Positions 8,681 to 17,459 of a stretch of 64,000 nucleotides of DNA are shown piece after piece (positions within the stretch are counted from its first letter, which is position 1; each line of letters begins with the position of its first letter). Both the position numbers and the translations under genes were made by a program. The stretch spans positions 124,001 to 188,000 of the forward strand of contig JADJWS010000007.1 in assembly GCA_016716235.1 (NCBI GenBank), given 5' to 3'. Source of the stretch: Candidatus Defluviilinea gracilis. Its GTDB lineage: Bacteria; Chloroflexota; Anaerolineae; Anaerolineales; Villigracilaceae. The notes under the pieces were generated by a model. That model ran no database searches and was not told the origin of the DNA. It saw nothing but the letters and a program-made list of their open reading frames with translations.

Positions 8681-9448
8681 ATGTCCGACAGTGTCTTTGA
8701 AGCTCTTCGTCCCTTCTTAAATGCGATCCTGATTGGCTTAGGCGGGATTCTCATTGCCTTGATCGTTTCATGGGTGGTCAGTCATTTATTAGCCCGCCCC
8801 ATGGGATCGGTGTGGAGCCGGTTCATCGGGAGTTTTCTCGCGCTTGCCATCGGCATCTGGACGGTGAAAGTGATTCTGGACACCACCGGCGCGGCGGGGT
8901 TGCTGGTCGTCGTCGTGACGGCGATCACCGGCGCGTTTGCCATCGGCTCCGAGCGAATCGCCGGCGACCTTTTGGCTGGCGTCAGCTTATTTGTTGGGCG
9001 CACCTACAGCGCGGGCGATTATGTTGTAATTGCAGGACGAGAAGGCAGGGTGGCGAATGTTTCGCTCTTTCTCACCACACTTGAGACCGTGAACGGTGAT
9101 GAAATCTATATCCGCAATGCGGAAGCGACCAACGGAACGATCATAAATTATTCAGCGCATCCCGGTCATCTGATCTCCGTAAAGGTTCCACTGCCGGTGA
9201 ATCAAGACTTGAATAAAGCCGTTGAGGCGATACAGAAAGCGGTGACTGGTTTCGCCCCTGAACTATCAACCAAGGCATTAAGTCAACCGGCGGTTGTGGT
9301 GCAAACAGCAGACGAAGGCTATTTCATCATTGAAGTCCGCGCATACATGACCGATCGGCTGGACGCGGGTCCCGAAATGACGCGACTCTTTCTGCTTGCC
9401 GTGAACGCGATCAAAGAAGCGGGGTTAAGTTTGGACGCCAACGCGTAG
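8681..9448 (+). CDS. Small mechanosensitive channel (MscS family)
   Basis: A 255-residue inner-membrane channel expected to open under osmotic stress. The ATG at 8681 follows GAGGTG by 4 nt; a TATAAT box lies at 8649-8654. Hydrophobic helices at about 12-36, 50-70 and 75-105 are followed by the MscS beta domain (VGRTYSAGDYVVIAGREGRVANVSLF, a typical GD.V...G..G.V pattern) and a small alpha/beta cytoplasmic domain. It is shorter than E. coli MscS (286 residues) but has the core pore helix and vestibule. Confidence 0.85.
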   Translation: MSDSVFEALRPFLNAILIGLGGILIALIVSWVVSHLLARPMGSVWSRFIGSFLALAIGIWTVKVILDTTGAAGLLVVVVTAITGAFAIGSERIAGDLLAGVSLFVGRTYSAGDYVVIAGREGRVANVSLFLTTLETVNGDEIYIRNAEATNGTIINYSAHPGHLISVKVPLPVNQDLNKAVEAIQKAVTGFAPELSTKALSQPAVVVQTADEGYFIIEVRAYMTDRLDAGPEMTRLFLLAVNAIKEAGLSLDANA

Positions 9449-9457
9449 GAAATCTCT

Positions 9458-10591
9458 GTGGCGCGCTTTCAATCTACGCAGTCGCCGAAACGCGCGGGCA
9501 GTCGTTCGTCTGTGCGTTTGTTCGTGGTCGCGTTGACCGCGACCATGCTTGCCACCGGCGGATTTGGAACGCTCCCGAAGAATCCTATTACTCGCGCGGC
9601 ACAGGAACAAATCGGCGAAAATGTGCCCGAGCCGTTTTTGGAACCGGTCAATGCGTATCTCGAGCAGATACAGGCGCCGACGATTGAATCGCAGCCTCGC
9701 CCGACGAATGGACCTATTGATCCTGTCGGTTGGATATTAGCCGGGCTTTCATCTCAAACTCCTGAAGCTTCGCCGACCGCTTCAACTCCGACCTTTACTA
9801 CTGCTCCCACATCCTCGAACACCTTCACGCCGACGATTGCTCCCAGCCAAACTTCTACGCCGACGCTAACTGTTTCTCCAACTGCTACTGTTTCGATGAC
9901 GCCCACGCAGGCTTGTCCTCGTCCGTCAACCACCCCGGCGATGACGACATTTTTCAATAGCTCCAAACTCACCATAGACGTGTATATGGTCGACCCCGCG
10001 TGTAAACTCATTCTCTTTTTCACTCTTGGACCGGAACAGTCTGTTACCCAGCAAACTTCCATTGGACAGAAATGGTGGTTCATTGAATCGTCTGCCGGTC
10101 GTCTCCTTGCCGATTACTTCGTTAAATCGCCAATCGAAAGCGTGGATGTGTCCACTGGAGCGATAACAGTCGTAACGCCCACGCCCACGCCATTTGGCGG
10201 TTTGACAGTCGGCAATGTGGTTCTCACAGACGACCTTTCTCAATTTGGAACAACGATCACGCTGATACCGGGGCAGGAGTTTTATGTCTCGTATGATTTT
10301 CAAGTATCCAGCAGTTCATGCCCCACATGTAATGTTCAATTGATCACCGGGTTGAGTAATCTAAGCAGTAGCGGGGCTTGCGCCTACGCCGGTGTTCCCG
10401 GCGGCGCGCCGGGGGCGTCTGGCGTCGAGAGCGCGACACTTACCGCGCCAGCTTCGCCCGGCGCCTATTCGGTTGTTGTGGAATATCATCAAAAGGCTTC
10501 GTGCGGAGACGCGCTTTCAAACTTTGGATCGGGCGCGGCTTTCTTCATGCAGGTGATCGGGCAGATCATCGTTCAATCTGGCTCTTCTTGA
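9458..10591 (+). CDS. Secreted/anchored protein with VHL-beta-like domain
   Basis: A 377-residue protein begun at GTG 9458, ten nt after the channel gene. The basic N-terminus is followed by a hydrophobic segment at about 19-37 that could be a signal peptide or anchor. A Thr/Pro/Ser stalk covers about 100-150. Residues about 160-215 read as a strand-rich domain (FFNSSKLTIDVYMVD, LGPEQSVTQQTSIGQKWWF, AGRLLADYFV) whose pattern is that of the von Hippel-Lindau beta domain found in some bacterial surface proteins. The C-terminal 130 residues form another beta domain with four Cys (CPTC, CAYAG, CGDAL). The protein is likely exported; function unknown. Confidence 0.65.
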   Translation: MARFQSTQSPKRAGSRSSVRLFVVALTATMLATGGFGTLPKNPITRAAQEQIGENVPEPFLEPVNAYLEQIQAPTIESQPRPTNGPIDPVGWILAGLSSQTPEASPTASTPTFTTAPTSSNTFTPTIAPSQTSTPTLTVSPTATVSMTPTQACPRPSTTPAMTTFFNSSKLTIDVYMVDPACKLILFFTLGPEQSVTQQTSIGQKWWFIESSAGRLLADYFVKSPIESVDVSTGAITVVTPTPTPFGGLTVGNVVLTDDLSQFGTTITLIPGQEFYVSYDFQVSSSSCPTCNVQLITGLSNLSSSGACAYAGVPGGAPGASGVESATLTAPASPGAYSVVVEYHQKASCGDALSNFGSGAAFFMQVIGQIIVQSGSS

Positions 10592-10764
10592 TCAGCGAGT
10601 ATTTCCAGCGTTCCAATCTTTATGCTACAGGACTTACGCAGTTGGCGGGCAGTTGCACTGCCGCCGCCGCAGTGCAACTACGGCGCAACAGGTTCAACTG
10701 CTTACATCCTGTATTTTTTTTCTCTGCGACTCCGCGTCTTTGTGGCTAGACTGCGCAACTTCAA
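10592..10764. repeat. Intergenic gap with an 11-bp perfect hairpin
   Basis: This 173-bp gap between convergent genes holds AGTTGCACTGC/GCAGTGCAACT (10651-10661 with 10669-10679, loop of 7). The word cgcagttg/caactgc is shared with hairpins at 19237-19322, so it is probably a dispersed palindrome family. A T-rich stretch at about 10713-10722 may help termination. No gene is seen. Confidence 0.55.
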
Positions 10765-11373
10765 TTACTCAAAGAACCGGGTGAGCCATTCCAGGGAATA
10801 ATATCCCGCGTAGGCAAAACATGTCATCTTGATGAGTTGGCCGATCCAAATAAAGAAAAGGAACGTGCGCATTGGCATTTTAGCGATACCTGCGGCAACG
10901 CCTGCCACATCGAAAAAAGGATTCGGGATGGCGGCTAATACGAGGATTGCCCAGCCGCCGTATTGATCCACCCAGGGCTTGATGCGCTCGTACACATTCG
11001 TATTTTCGATCACTGCCTGACCGCTGAAACCGGCAAGGTACCCGGAGAGTTCTCCGATCGCGCCGCCCGTCCCTGCTGAAAGCCCGACAAGCAAGGGATT
11101 GAACACCGCCCCCATGGCGTAGATGATAGCCACGCCGGGCGCGGGGATGAAGACAGTCGCGTTTGCAAGCAGGGCGATTAAGAAGACACCGGGATAACCG
11201 AACACCGCAAAGTCCTCCACCCGGTCGCGTATGCTGAATACCAACGCGGTGATCCCCAGGACGACGAGGAGCGCCAGCGCGCGCAGGATATTGATTTGAA
11301 GTTTCGAGCGCTTCTGACCCGGCGACGACTCTGGTTGCGGCGAGGGCTTATTCGCTTTCTTCGATGGTGACAC
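10765..11373 (-). CDS. VTT-domain (DedA/TVP38-like) membrane protein
   Basis: A 202-residue membrane protein with a Ser/Pro/Lys-rich cytoplasmic N-terminus (1-25), hydrophobic helices at about 31-50, 60-82, 85-105, 145-165 and 170-190, and the VTT/SNARE-associated pattern GYPGVFLIALLANATVFIPAPG and GAIGELSGYLAG. Members of this superfamily are proposed lipid scramblases or transporters. The start at 11373 overlaps the cyclophilin gene by 26 nt, so the two are translationally coupled. Confidence 0.82.
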   Translation of the reverse strand: MSPSKKANKPSPQPESSPGQKRSKLQINILRALALLVVLGITALVFSIRDRVEDFAVFGYPGVFLIALLANATVFIPAPGVAIIYAMGAVFNPLLVGLSAGTGGAIGELSGYLAGFSGQAVIENTNVYERIKPWVDQYGGWAILVLAAIPNPFFDVAGVAAGIAKMPMRTFLFFIWIGQLIKMTCFAYAGYYSLEWLTRFFE

Positions 11374-11860
11374 GGAGAATCTTTACGGCTGGGGCGTTGC
11401 GGTTGTTTGGGTCGCGCGCGGGAATCGACATCAACACATCCAGCCCTTCTACAACCTGGCCGAAAACGCTGTGGCGGTTGTTGAGATGCGGGGTGGGCCC
11501 GTGTGTGATGAAAAATTGCGAGCCGTTGGTGCCGGGTCCGGCGTTCGCCATGGAGAGGACGCCTTGTTTATCGTGTTTCAGGCTGGGGTGAAATTCATCT
11601 TCGAATTGGTACCCGGGTCCGCCCATGCCGGTGCCGGTGGGGTCGCCGCCTTGCGCCATGAAATTATCGATCACGCGATGGAAGATCACATCGTCGTAGA
11701 ATCCTTCGCGCGCGAGGAAGACGAAGCTGTTTACGGTCTTGGGCGTTTTGTCGGCGAATAGTTCGATCACCATCGCGCCTTTGTCTGTTTCCATGCGCGC
11801 TTTGTATTTTTTCTTTGAGTCGATCTGCATTGCGGGTGGGGTCTTCCATTGTTTTGACAT
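11348..11860 (-). CDS. Cyclophilin-type peptidyl-prolyl isomerase
   Basis: A 170-residue cis-trans prolyl isomerase. The ATG at 11860 has AAGGAG upstream. The cyclophilin core is complete: FHRVIDNFMAQGGDPTGTG, the FEDEFH loop, GVLSMANAGPGTNGSQFFI and HLNNRHSVFGQVVEG. There is no signal peptide, so it works in the cytoplasm. Length matches the short bacterial type that contains just the barrel. Confidence 0.95.
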   Translation of the reverse strand: MSKQWKTPPAMQIDSKKKYKARMETDKGAMVIELFADKTPKTVNSFVFLAREGFYDDVIFHRVIDNFMAQGGDPTGTGMGGPGYQFEDEFHPSLKHDKQGVLSMANAGPGTNGSQFFITHGPTPHLNNRHSVFGQVVEGLDVLMSIPARDPNNRNAPAVKILRVTIEESE

Positions 11861-11881
11861 GTGTATTCTCCTTTGATTTTG

Positions 11882-11922
11882 AGACCTCGCAGGACGCTTC
11901 GCGAAACCCTGTGAGGTCTTAT
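11882..11922. repeat. Palindrome of the AGACCTCACAGG family
   Basis: An imperfect inverted repeat (gagacctcgcagg ... ccctgtgaggtctt) related to the perfect 15-bp version at 44912-44944. It lies between udk and the cyclophilin gene and overlaps the last codons of udk. Confidence 0.65.
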
Positions 11923-12542
11923 TTTAATAGCGCTTCGATGCGCGCCACGACCATATCCAGCGCGGCGGTGTTGAATCCGCCTTCGGGGATGATCACATCG
12001 GCGTAACGCTTCGAGGGTTCGACAAACTCGAGATGCATGGGGCGGACAGTCGCCTGGTATTGCGCGATCACCGATTCGGTACTGCGCCCGCGTTCGTGGA
12101 TGTCGCGCTCGAGGCGGCGGATGAATCTCAGGTCGGCGTCGGTGTCTACGAAGATCTTCACGTCGAACATTTTTCGCAATTTGGCTTCCGTGAAAATAAG
12201 AATACCTTCCACGAGAATAACACTGCGCGGCTGGACGATGAAGGATTGGTCTGTGCGCCGGTCGGTGGCAAAGTCATATACGGGGACGTCCACAGGCTGC
12301 CCGTCGCGGAGGGAGGCGATGTGTTCGATCAATAATTCCGATTCGAGCGAGTCGGGGTGGTCGAAGTTGATTTCCGACCGCTGAACGGGGGGCAATCCGC
12401 TAAGGTCTTTGTAGTACGAGTCGTGTTGCAAAAAGGCGATGCGGTCGCGCCCGACCCTGCTGAGGATGGCATGCGCAACGGTGGTCTTTCCAGAGCCTGA
12501 GCCGCCTGCAATACCAATGACGAGAGGGTCTGGATGTTTCAT
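11919..12542 (-). CDS. udk: Uridine kinase
   Basis: A 207-residue uridine/cytidine kinase of the pyrimidine salvage pathway. The P-loop GIAGGSGSGKTTVA is at about 11-24, followed by FLQHDSYYKD, FDHPDSLESELL, the ILVEGILIFTE strand and the lid RFIRRLERDIHERGRS. Length and motifs are standard. It is divergent from mreB with a 90-nt shared upstream region. Confidence 0.95.
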   Translation of the reverse strand: MKHPDPLVIGIAGGSGSGKTTVAHAILSRVGRDRIAFLQHDSYYKDLSGLPPVQRSEINFDHPDSLESELLIEHIASLRDGQPVDVPVYDFATDRRTDQSFIVQPRSVILVEGILIFTEAKLRKMFDVKIFVDTDADLRFIRRLERDIHERGRSTESVIAQYQATVRPMHLEFVEPSKRYADVIIPEGGFNTAALDMVVARIEALLK

Positions 12543-12586
12543 ACGGGGCGATTATACGTGATTTCACGATGTTGATGATTGTTAGG

Positions 12587-12592
12587 TATAAT
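12587..12592 (+). promoter_or_regulatory. -10 box upstream of mreB
   Basis: TATAAT at 12587-12592, 40 nt before the mreB start. No convincing -35 hexamer stands at 16-18 nt, so the promoter is only a likely one. Confidence 0.45.
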
Positions 12593-12632
12593 ACTTCGAC
12601 AAGTATGAAGAATTGCTATCGAGGAGCCTGCC

Positions 12633-13703
12633 TTGGCGTTCAACCCGGTTAATTGGCTGTTGGGCTTATTTTCACTGGATATTGCGATCGATTTGGGGAC
12701 TGCGAACACGTTGGTGAACGTGCGCGGCAAGGGAATTGTCATCAACGAACCTTCCTGGGTGACGATTGATAAGCGCTTGCGTCAGCCGCTTGCCATCGGT
12801 TTGGAGGCGAAGGAAATGATGGGTCGCACGCCGAGCAATGTGGCGGTTGTGCGCCCGTTGCGCGATGGCGTGATCGCCGACTTCGATATTACCCAGGTGA
12901 TGTTGGAATACTTCATTGGCAGGGTTCACGAGCAAAATATTGTGCCGCTTCCGCGCCCGCGCGTGGTAGTGGGAATTCCCACCGGCGTGACGGAAGTGGA
13001 AAAACGCGCCGTGTATGACGCGGTGATGGCGTCTGGCGCGCGCGCGGCATATATGATCGAGGAACCGATCGCCGCGGCATTGGGGGCTGGTTTGCCCATG
13101 GGTGAAATTCGCGGCAGTATGGTGGTGGATATCGGCGGCGGAACGACAGAAGTGGCTGTGATGTCTATGAGCGGCGTGGTCGCCTCCCGTTCGTTGCGCG
13201 TGGCTGGCGATGAGATGGACCAGGATATTGTGCAGTATTTGCGAAATAAATATAACCTGCTCATCGGTGAAGGGGTTGCGGAGCAGATCAAATGGAAGAT
13301 CGGTTCGGCGTATCCGCTTCAGCCGGAGAAAACGATGGAAGTGCGCGGACGGAATCTGGTGACCGGTTTGCCGGAAAGCATCGAAGTTTCATCGGTGGAG
13401 ATGCGCGAGGCGCTGGCAGGGTCGGTGCAGGTAATTATCGATACGATCCGCGACGCGTTGGATGAAATTCCTCCGGAGATCGTTGCCGATCTGATGGATG
13501 CCGGTATCTGCCTTGCCGGTGGAGGCGGGCTCTTGCAAGGGCTTGCGGACCGCCTGACGGATGAAGTGAAGTTGCGCGTATGGGTCGCCGAAGACCCGCT
13601 CACATGTGTGGCGCGCGGCGCTGGCATGGTGTTCGATGATTTCGATAAGTTGAGCCGTTATCTTGTTGGGCTGGAGCGCGGCAGCACCCGGCACAGCGCG
13701 TAA
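12633..13703 (+). CDS. mreB: Rod-shape actin-like protein MreB
   Basis: A 356-residue bacterial actin that lays down filaments guiding elongation of the cell wall. A TTG start at 12633 is supported by GAGGAG 6 nt upstream. The phosphate-1 motif DLGTANTLV is at about 16-24, the phosphate-2 motif VVDIGGGTTEVAV at about 165-177, and adenosine-binding LAGGGGLLQGL near 308-318. It heads the mreB-mreC-mreD-PBP2-minCDE-rodA cluster, so elongation and division-site placement are coded together. Confidence 0.96.
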   Translation: MAFNPVNWLLGLFSLDIAIDLGTANTLVNVRGKGIVINEPSWVTIDKRLRQPLAIGLEAKEMMGRTPSNVAVVRPLRDGVIADFDITQVMLEYFIGRVHEQNIVPLPRPRVVVGIPTGVTEVEKRAVYDAVMASGARAAYMIEEPIAAALGAGLPMGEIRGSMVVDIGGGTTEVAVMSMSGVVASRSLRVAGDEMDQDIVQYLRNKYNLLIGEGVAEQIKWKIGSAYPLQPEKTMEVRGRNLVTGLPESIEVSSVEMREALAGSVQVIIDTIRDALDEIPPEIVADLMDAGICLAGGGGLLQGLADRLTDEVKLRVWVAEDPLTCVARGAGMVFDDFDKLSRYLVGLERGSTRHSA

Positions 13704-13796
13704 CGGGTGAAAATTCATCTTCAAAAAAGAAAAATCTGCGTTTATCAGCATCCAGCATAGGTTTTGACTTGTTACCGATAAGATCTAAGAAATAAA

Positions 13797-14636
13797 ATGA
13801 GAAATAATTTTTCGCGCGCGCTTCAGACAACGATCATCTTTCTGGTCGTGGGCGGGGTGATCGCGCTTGCGCTGGGGGGATATTTCAGCTCCGCATCGAA
13901 CGTGTTCACAGGGTCGCTGGTCAATTTACAGACGTGGTTCTCCTCTCGTTTTATCGCAGTGCAGGAGTTTTTGACCGCGCCGCGCGATGTCGCCTCTCTG
14001 CGCCAGCGTAATGCGGAACTCGAAGCGGAGGTTTCTGAATTGCAAGCGCAGGTGATCCAGCTCCAGCAACAGGTTGGCGAAACAGAGATTCTCGCCGCGC
14101 TGGTCGATTTTTCGCGCGCCAACCCGGACAATACCTACAAAGCCGCCGAGGTGATTGGGCGCGACCCGAGTCCGTTTTTGCATTATGTGATCATCAACCG
14201 CGGTTCAAATGATGGGATCCTGCGCGGCATGCCGGTCGTCACCGACCAGGGGCTGGTTGGGCGCGTAGATGCGGTGATTGCCAACGCGGCGCGCGTGCAA
14301 CTGATTACCGACCCGGCCTCGAACGTGAATGTGAGATTGGAAAACGCGGAGACCGACGCCTCGCTTGTTGGCTCTGTCACCGGCGACCTCGAACTGGAAT
14401 TGATCTCGCAGGAAACAAACGTCGAGGCAGGCGATCTTGTCCTCACCTCGGGGCTGGGAGGCGGATATCCTCCGGACTTGATCGTCGGACAGGTGGTCAA
14501 CATCCGCGCCCGCGATTTCGATTTATTTCAACAAGCCACGGTCCAGCCGGTGGTGGACTTTAACCGCCTCCAAATTATTTTGGTGATCGTAAACTTTACC
14601 CCGGTGGATATCGGTCCCCTTTTCCCGACTCCATAA
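13797..14636 (+). CDS. mreC: Rod-shape determining protein MreC
   Basis: A 279-residue envelope protein linking MreB to the wall synthases. One TM helix lies at about 14-34, then a coiled coil at about 65-103 (LRQRNAELEAEVSELQAQVI), then the double beta-barrel MreC domain (GMPVVTDQGLVGRVDAV and GDLVLTSGLGGGYPPDLIVG). The ATG at 13797 has no strong Shine-Dalgarno sequence. It is separated from mreB by 93 nt and from mreD by 2 nt. Confidence 0.94.
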   Translation: MRNNFSRALQTTIIFLVVGGVIALALGGYFSSASNVFTGSLVNLQTWFSSRFIAVQEFLTAPRDVASLRQRNAELEAEVSELQAQVIQLQQQVGETEILAALVDFSRANPDNTYKAAEVIGRDPSPFLHYVIINRGSNDGILRGMPVVTDQGLVGRVDAVIANAARVQLITDPASNVNVRLENAETDASLVGSVTGDLELELISQETNVEAGDLVLTSGLGGGYPPDLIVGQVVNIRARDFDLFQQATVQPVVDFNRLQIILVIVNFTPVDIGPLFPTP

Positions 14637-14638
14637 CC

Positions 14639-15139
14639 ATGCGCGACCTTCTTGCGATTCCCATCATCCTTTTGGCGGTTGTCTTGCAATCTTCCCTTGT
14701 GAGCCGCATTCCGTTATTGTCCGGTCATGCCGACCTGCCGCTGGTGATCCTTGCGGCATGGGCGCTGCAAGAAGGCGTGGATACCGCCTGGCATTGGGCG
14801 ATCTCGGCAGGGTTGATGGTTGGGTTTGTCTCGGGAATTCCGATCCTTGTTCCGCTCGCCGCTTATCTTCTGGTTGTAACTCTGGCGCGACTCCTTCAAC
14901 GCCGCGTTTGGCAGGCGCCTTTGCTGGCAATGTTCGGAATCACCTTTCTAGGCACATTGTTTTTACACATTGTCTCGTTGGGCGCTTTGCGCTTGAACGG
15001 CACAGCGTTGCCCATTCTCGATACGTTGGGGTTGTTGACCCTGCCGAGTATCCTGTTGAATATGCTTCTTGCCATCCCTGTCTACGCGGTGATGCGCGAC
15101 CTTGCTCGTTGGATGTACCCAGCCCCGGAGTTTGAATGA
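14639..15139 (+). CDS. mreD: Rod-shape determining protein MreD
   Basis: A 166-residue integral membrane protein with about five hydrophobic helices (5-25, 32-50, 55-78, 98-120, 128-155). The sequence is weakly conserved, as usual for MreD, and identity rests mainly on its place between mreC and PBP2. Its stop overlaps the PBP2 start by 4 nt (ATGA), showing translational coupling. Confidence 0.85.
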   Translation: MRDLLAIPIILLAVVLQSSLVSRIPLLSGHADLPLVILAAWALQEGVDTAWHWAISAGLMVGFVSGIPILVPLAAYLLVVTLARLLQRRVWQAPLLAMFGITFLGTLFLHIVSLGALRLNGTALPILDTLGLLTLPSILLNMLLAIPVYAVMRDLARWMYPAPEFE

Positions 15140-17412
15140 GTAATCAATCTGAGAATAAATTCCAAACACAGCCCTGGCGGTTGTTACTGATCTATGGCGT
15201 GATCGCCTTCGTTCTTGCAACGATCATTATGCGGCTTGTGTCTCTGCAAATTTTTAGCGGACAGGAGTGGCTCGACCAGGCGGTCGAAAATTATGTGGCT
15301 GAGGTCAGCGTGCCGGCTCAGCGCGGGATCATCTATGACCGCAACGGTTATATTTTGGCGCGTAATATCGCTTCGTATAATGTGATCATCACCCCGGCGG
15401 GTTTGCCGGACGATGAGGGTGACATACAAAGGATTTATCGCGAAGTTTCCGAACTGACGGGCGTGCCGGCGGGCGGTCCGGTCACCGATGAATCGCTGGA
15501 AAACGCCAAGTTGTTCTCGGCTTGCGTGCCGGGACCCAGCATTGCAGACATGGTCGCGCTGGGCGATTCCATTGCGCCGTTTGTGCCGGTCAAGATCAGT
15601 TGCAATATCGGGGAAGAGCTTGCCCGTATCGTGCGCGAACGTTCGGTCGATTGGCCCGGCGTCTCGTTGGAGATCGAGCCGGTGCGAGACTATCCGACGG
15701 GTTCGCTGACCGCCAATGTCGTCGGCTTCCTCGGGCCAATCTCTGCCGCCTTTCAATCGGCATATGAAGCCCGCGGATTTGTAGCCAACCGCGATAAGAT
15801 CGGGTACGCCGGCATTGAAACATCCATGGATGACATCCTGCTCGGAAAAAACGGACTGCGCGTCATTCAAGAAGATGTGGCTGGCGAAGAATTGCGCAAC
15901 CTCGAGCCGCCCATCCCTCCCACGCCGGGGTATAACGTGACCCTGACCATCGACACGCGTCTGCAAAAGGTCGCCGAAGCCTCGCTGATCGATGAGATCA
16001 ATTTTTGGAACACTCGTTTGGATGCGACCCACCTTATCTCCAGCGGCGTGGTGATTGCCATGAACCCGAAGACCGGGGAGATCCTTGCTATGGTATCGTA
16101 CCCCACCTATGAAAACAACCGATTTGCCCGCTTTATACCGGGTTATTACTACGAGCAGTTGGCGCAAGATCCGCGCCATCCTCTTGTGAACAATGCCATC
16201 TCTGCCGAGTTGGCGCCGGGCTCCACGTTCAAACTTTCCACAGCCACGGGCGCGTTCAATGAAGGCGTTATCCAGGTTGGTCAAATCGTTGAAACTCCTG
16301 GGCGGTTGTTATTGTGCGAACGGTTTCGCCCCACCGACCCGTGCACCGACCGCAACTCACGCCCATTTGTGGATTGGAACTATGAACGCAACGGCGTGAT
16401 CAATGAAGCCGGGTTCGGTTCGCTCGACTTTTTCAGATGTATCGCCTATTCGAGTAACGTGTGCTTTTATAAGCTCGGTGGAGGGTTTGAGGATGAGATC
16501 AAAGAGGGGCTCGGCATCTTCCGTCTCGGCGAATACGCCCGGGCGTTGGGGTATGGCGCCCGCTCCGGCATCCAACTGCCCGGCGAGGAAGATGGACTCG
16601 TCCCATCCCCGCAGTGGAAACGCATCAACACCGGGGAAAACTGGTCCACAGGCGACACGTACATCGCCAGTGTGGGGCAGGGGTATGTGCTGGGCACGCC
16701 ATTACAAGTTTTGATGTCCGGCGCCACGATCGCCAACCGCGGCAAACTCATGCAGCCCACACTCGTCCGCGAAGTGCAAGACGGGGAAGGCCATGTTGTC
16801 CCGTTGTGGTTCGACCCCGAAACTTTCTTCATTTACGAACAGCGGACAACGACCGATGCCGATGGCCGCGAGCGCGTGGTTTGGGTGAATATGGCGGACG
16901 AAACAAAGATTTTCCCCTTGCCGCCCGCCGGGAGTTATCAGATCTCGCCATTTACCCCAAACATAAAATGGGATGTGACCGTGGAACCGATCATCAATGA
17001 ATGGAGCTGCGAGGCAGGGTATTGCGACCTCACCGGAAATACGAAGACCATCCTGCCAGCCACCATCGAAGCGGTTCGCACTGGCACGCGCATGGCGGTA
17101 ACCGAAGACCCGCTTGGCACGTTGCACCGGGTGTTCACAGAATTCTATCCGATACCGATCGCGGTGGCAGGCAAGACCGGCACGGCGGAATACTGCGATG
17201 ATGTCGCCCGGGTGTTGGACCGCTGTCGTTTTGGACGCTGGCCCACCCATGCCTGGACGCTTTCATACGCGCCCTTCGACGACCCGGAGATCATCGTCCT
17301 TGCGTTTGCCTACAACGGCGGCGAAGGCGGTTCGGTTGCCGCGCCGATCGTGGCGCGCGTGTTGCAGGCATACTTCGAACTGAAAGCCATAGACCTTGCG
17401 CGGGGCGATTAA
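15136..17412 (+). CDS. mrdA: Penicillin-binding protein 2 (elongasome transpeptidase)
   Basis: A 758-residue class B PBP that crosslinks peptidoglycan with RodA. A single N-terminal TM helix is at about 14-36, the dimerisation domain with RGIIYDRNG at about 63-71, and the transpeptidase domain has Ser363 in STFK, SSN at 439-441 and KTG at 680-682. It is over 100 residues longer than E. coli PBP2; the extra length includes an insertion between SSN and KTG (about 560-650) rich in aromatic residues and Cys. The 4-nt overlap with mreD and the nearby rodA support a role in elongation. Confidence 0.94.
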   Translation: MSNQSENKFQTQPWRLLLIYGVIAFVLATIIMRLVSLQIFSGQEWLDQAVENYVAEVSVPAQRGIIYDRNGYILARNIASYNVIITPAGLPDDEGDIQRIYREVSELTGVPAGGPVTDESLENAKLFSACVPGPSIADMVALGDSIAPFVPVKISCNIGEELARIVRERSVDWPGVSLEIEPVRDYPTGSLTANVVGFLGPISAAFQSAYEARGFVANRDKIGYAGIETSMDDILLGKNGLRVIQEDVAGEELRNLEPPIPPTPGYNVTLTIDTRLQKVAEASLIDEINFWNTRLDATHLISSGVVIAMNPKTGEILAMVSYPTYENNRFARFIPGYYYEQLAQDPRHPLVNNAISAELAPGSTFKLSTATGAFNEGVIQVGQIVETPGRLLLCERFRPTDPCTDRNSRPFVDWNYERNGVINEAGFGSLDFFRCIAYSSNVCFYKLGGGFEDEIKEGLGIFRLGEYARALGYGARSGIQLPGEEDGLVPSPQWKRINTGENWSTGDTYIASVGQGYVLGTPLQVLMSGATIANRGKLMQPTLVREVQDGEGHVVPLWFDPETFFIYEQRTTTDADGRERVVWVNMADETKIFPLPPAGSYQISPFTPNIKWDVTVEPIINEWSCEAGYCDLTGNTKTILPATIEAVRTGTRMAVTEDPLGTLHRVFTEFYPIPIAVAGKTGTAEYCDDVARVLDRCRFGRWPTHAWTLSYAPFDDPEIIVLAFAYNGGEGGSVAAPIVARVLQAYFELKAIDLARGD

Positions 17413-17431
17413 AACTTCAACGAATACTTCA

Positions 17432-17440
17432 TGCTATAAT
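17432..17440 (+). promoter_or_regulatory. Extended -10 promoter of minCDE
   Basis: TGCTATAAT at 17432-17440 is a TGn-extended -10 box, 19 nt before the minC start. No -35 is needed for this class. It suggests minCDE can be expressed apart from mreBCD. Confidence 0.55.
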
Positions 17441-17459
17441 TTCGCAATCGATACAACGC

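Noticed and set aside
15184..16284. A 366-codon antisense frame in the PBP2 gene
   Set aside because: Antisense shadow of a well-supported gene; composition is not protein-like and there is no ribosome-binding site.
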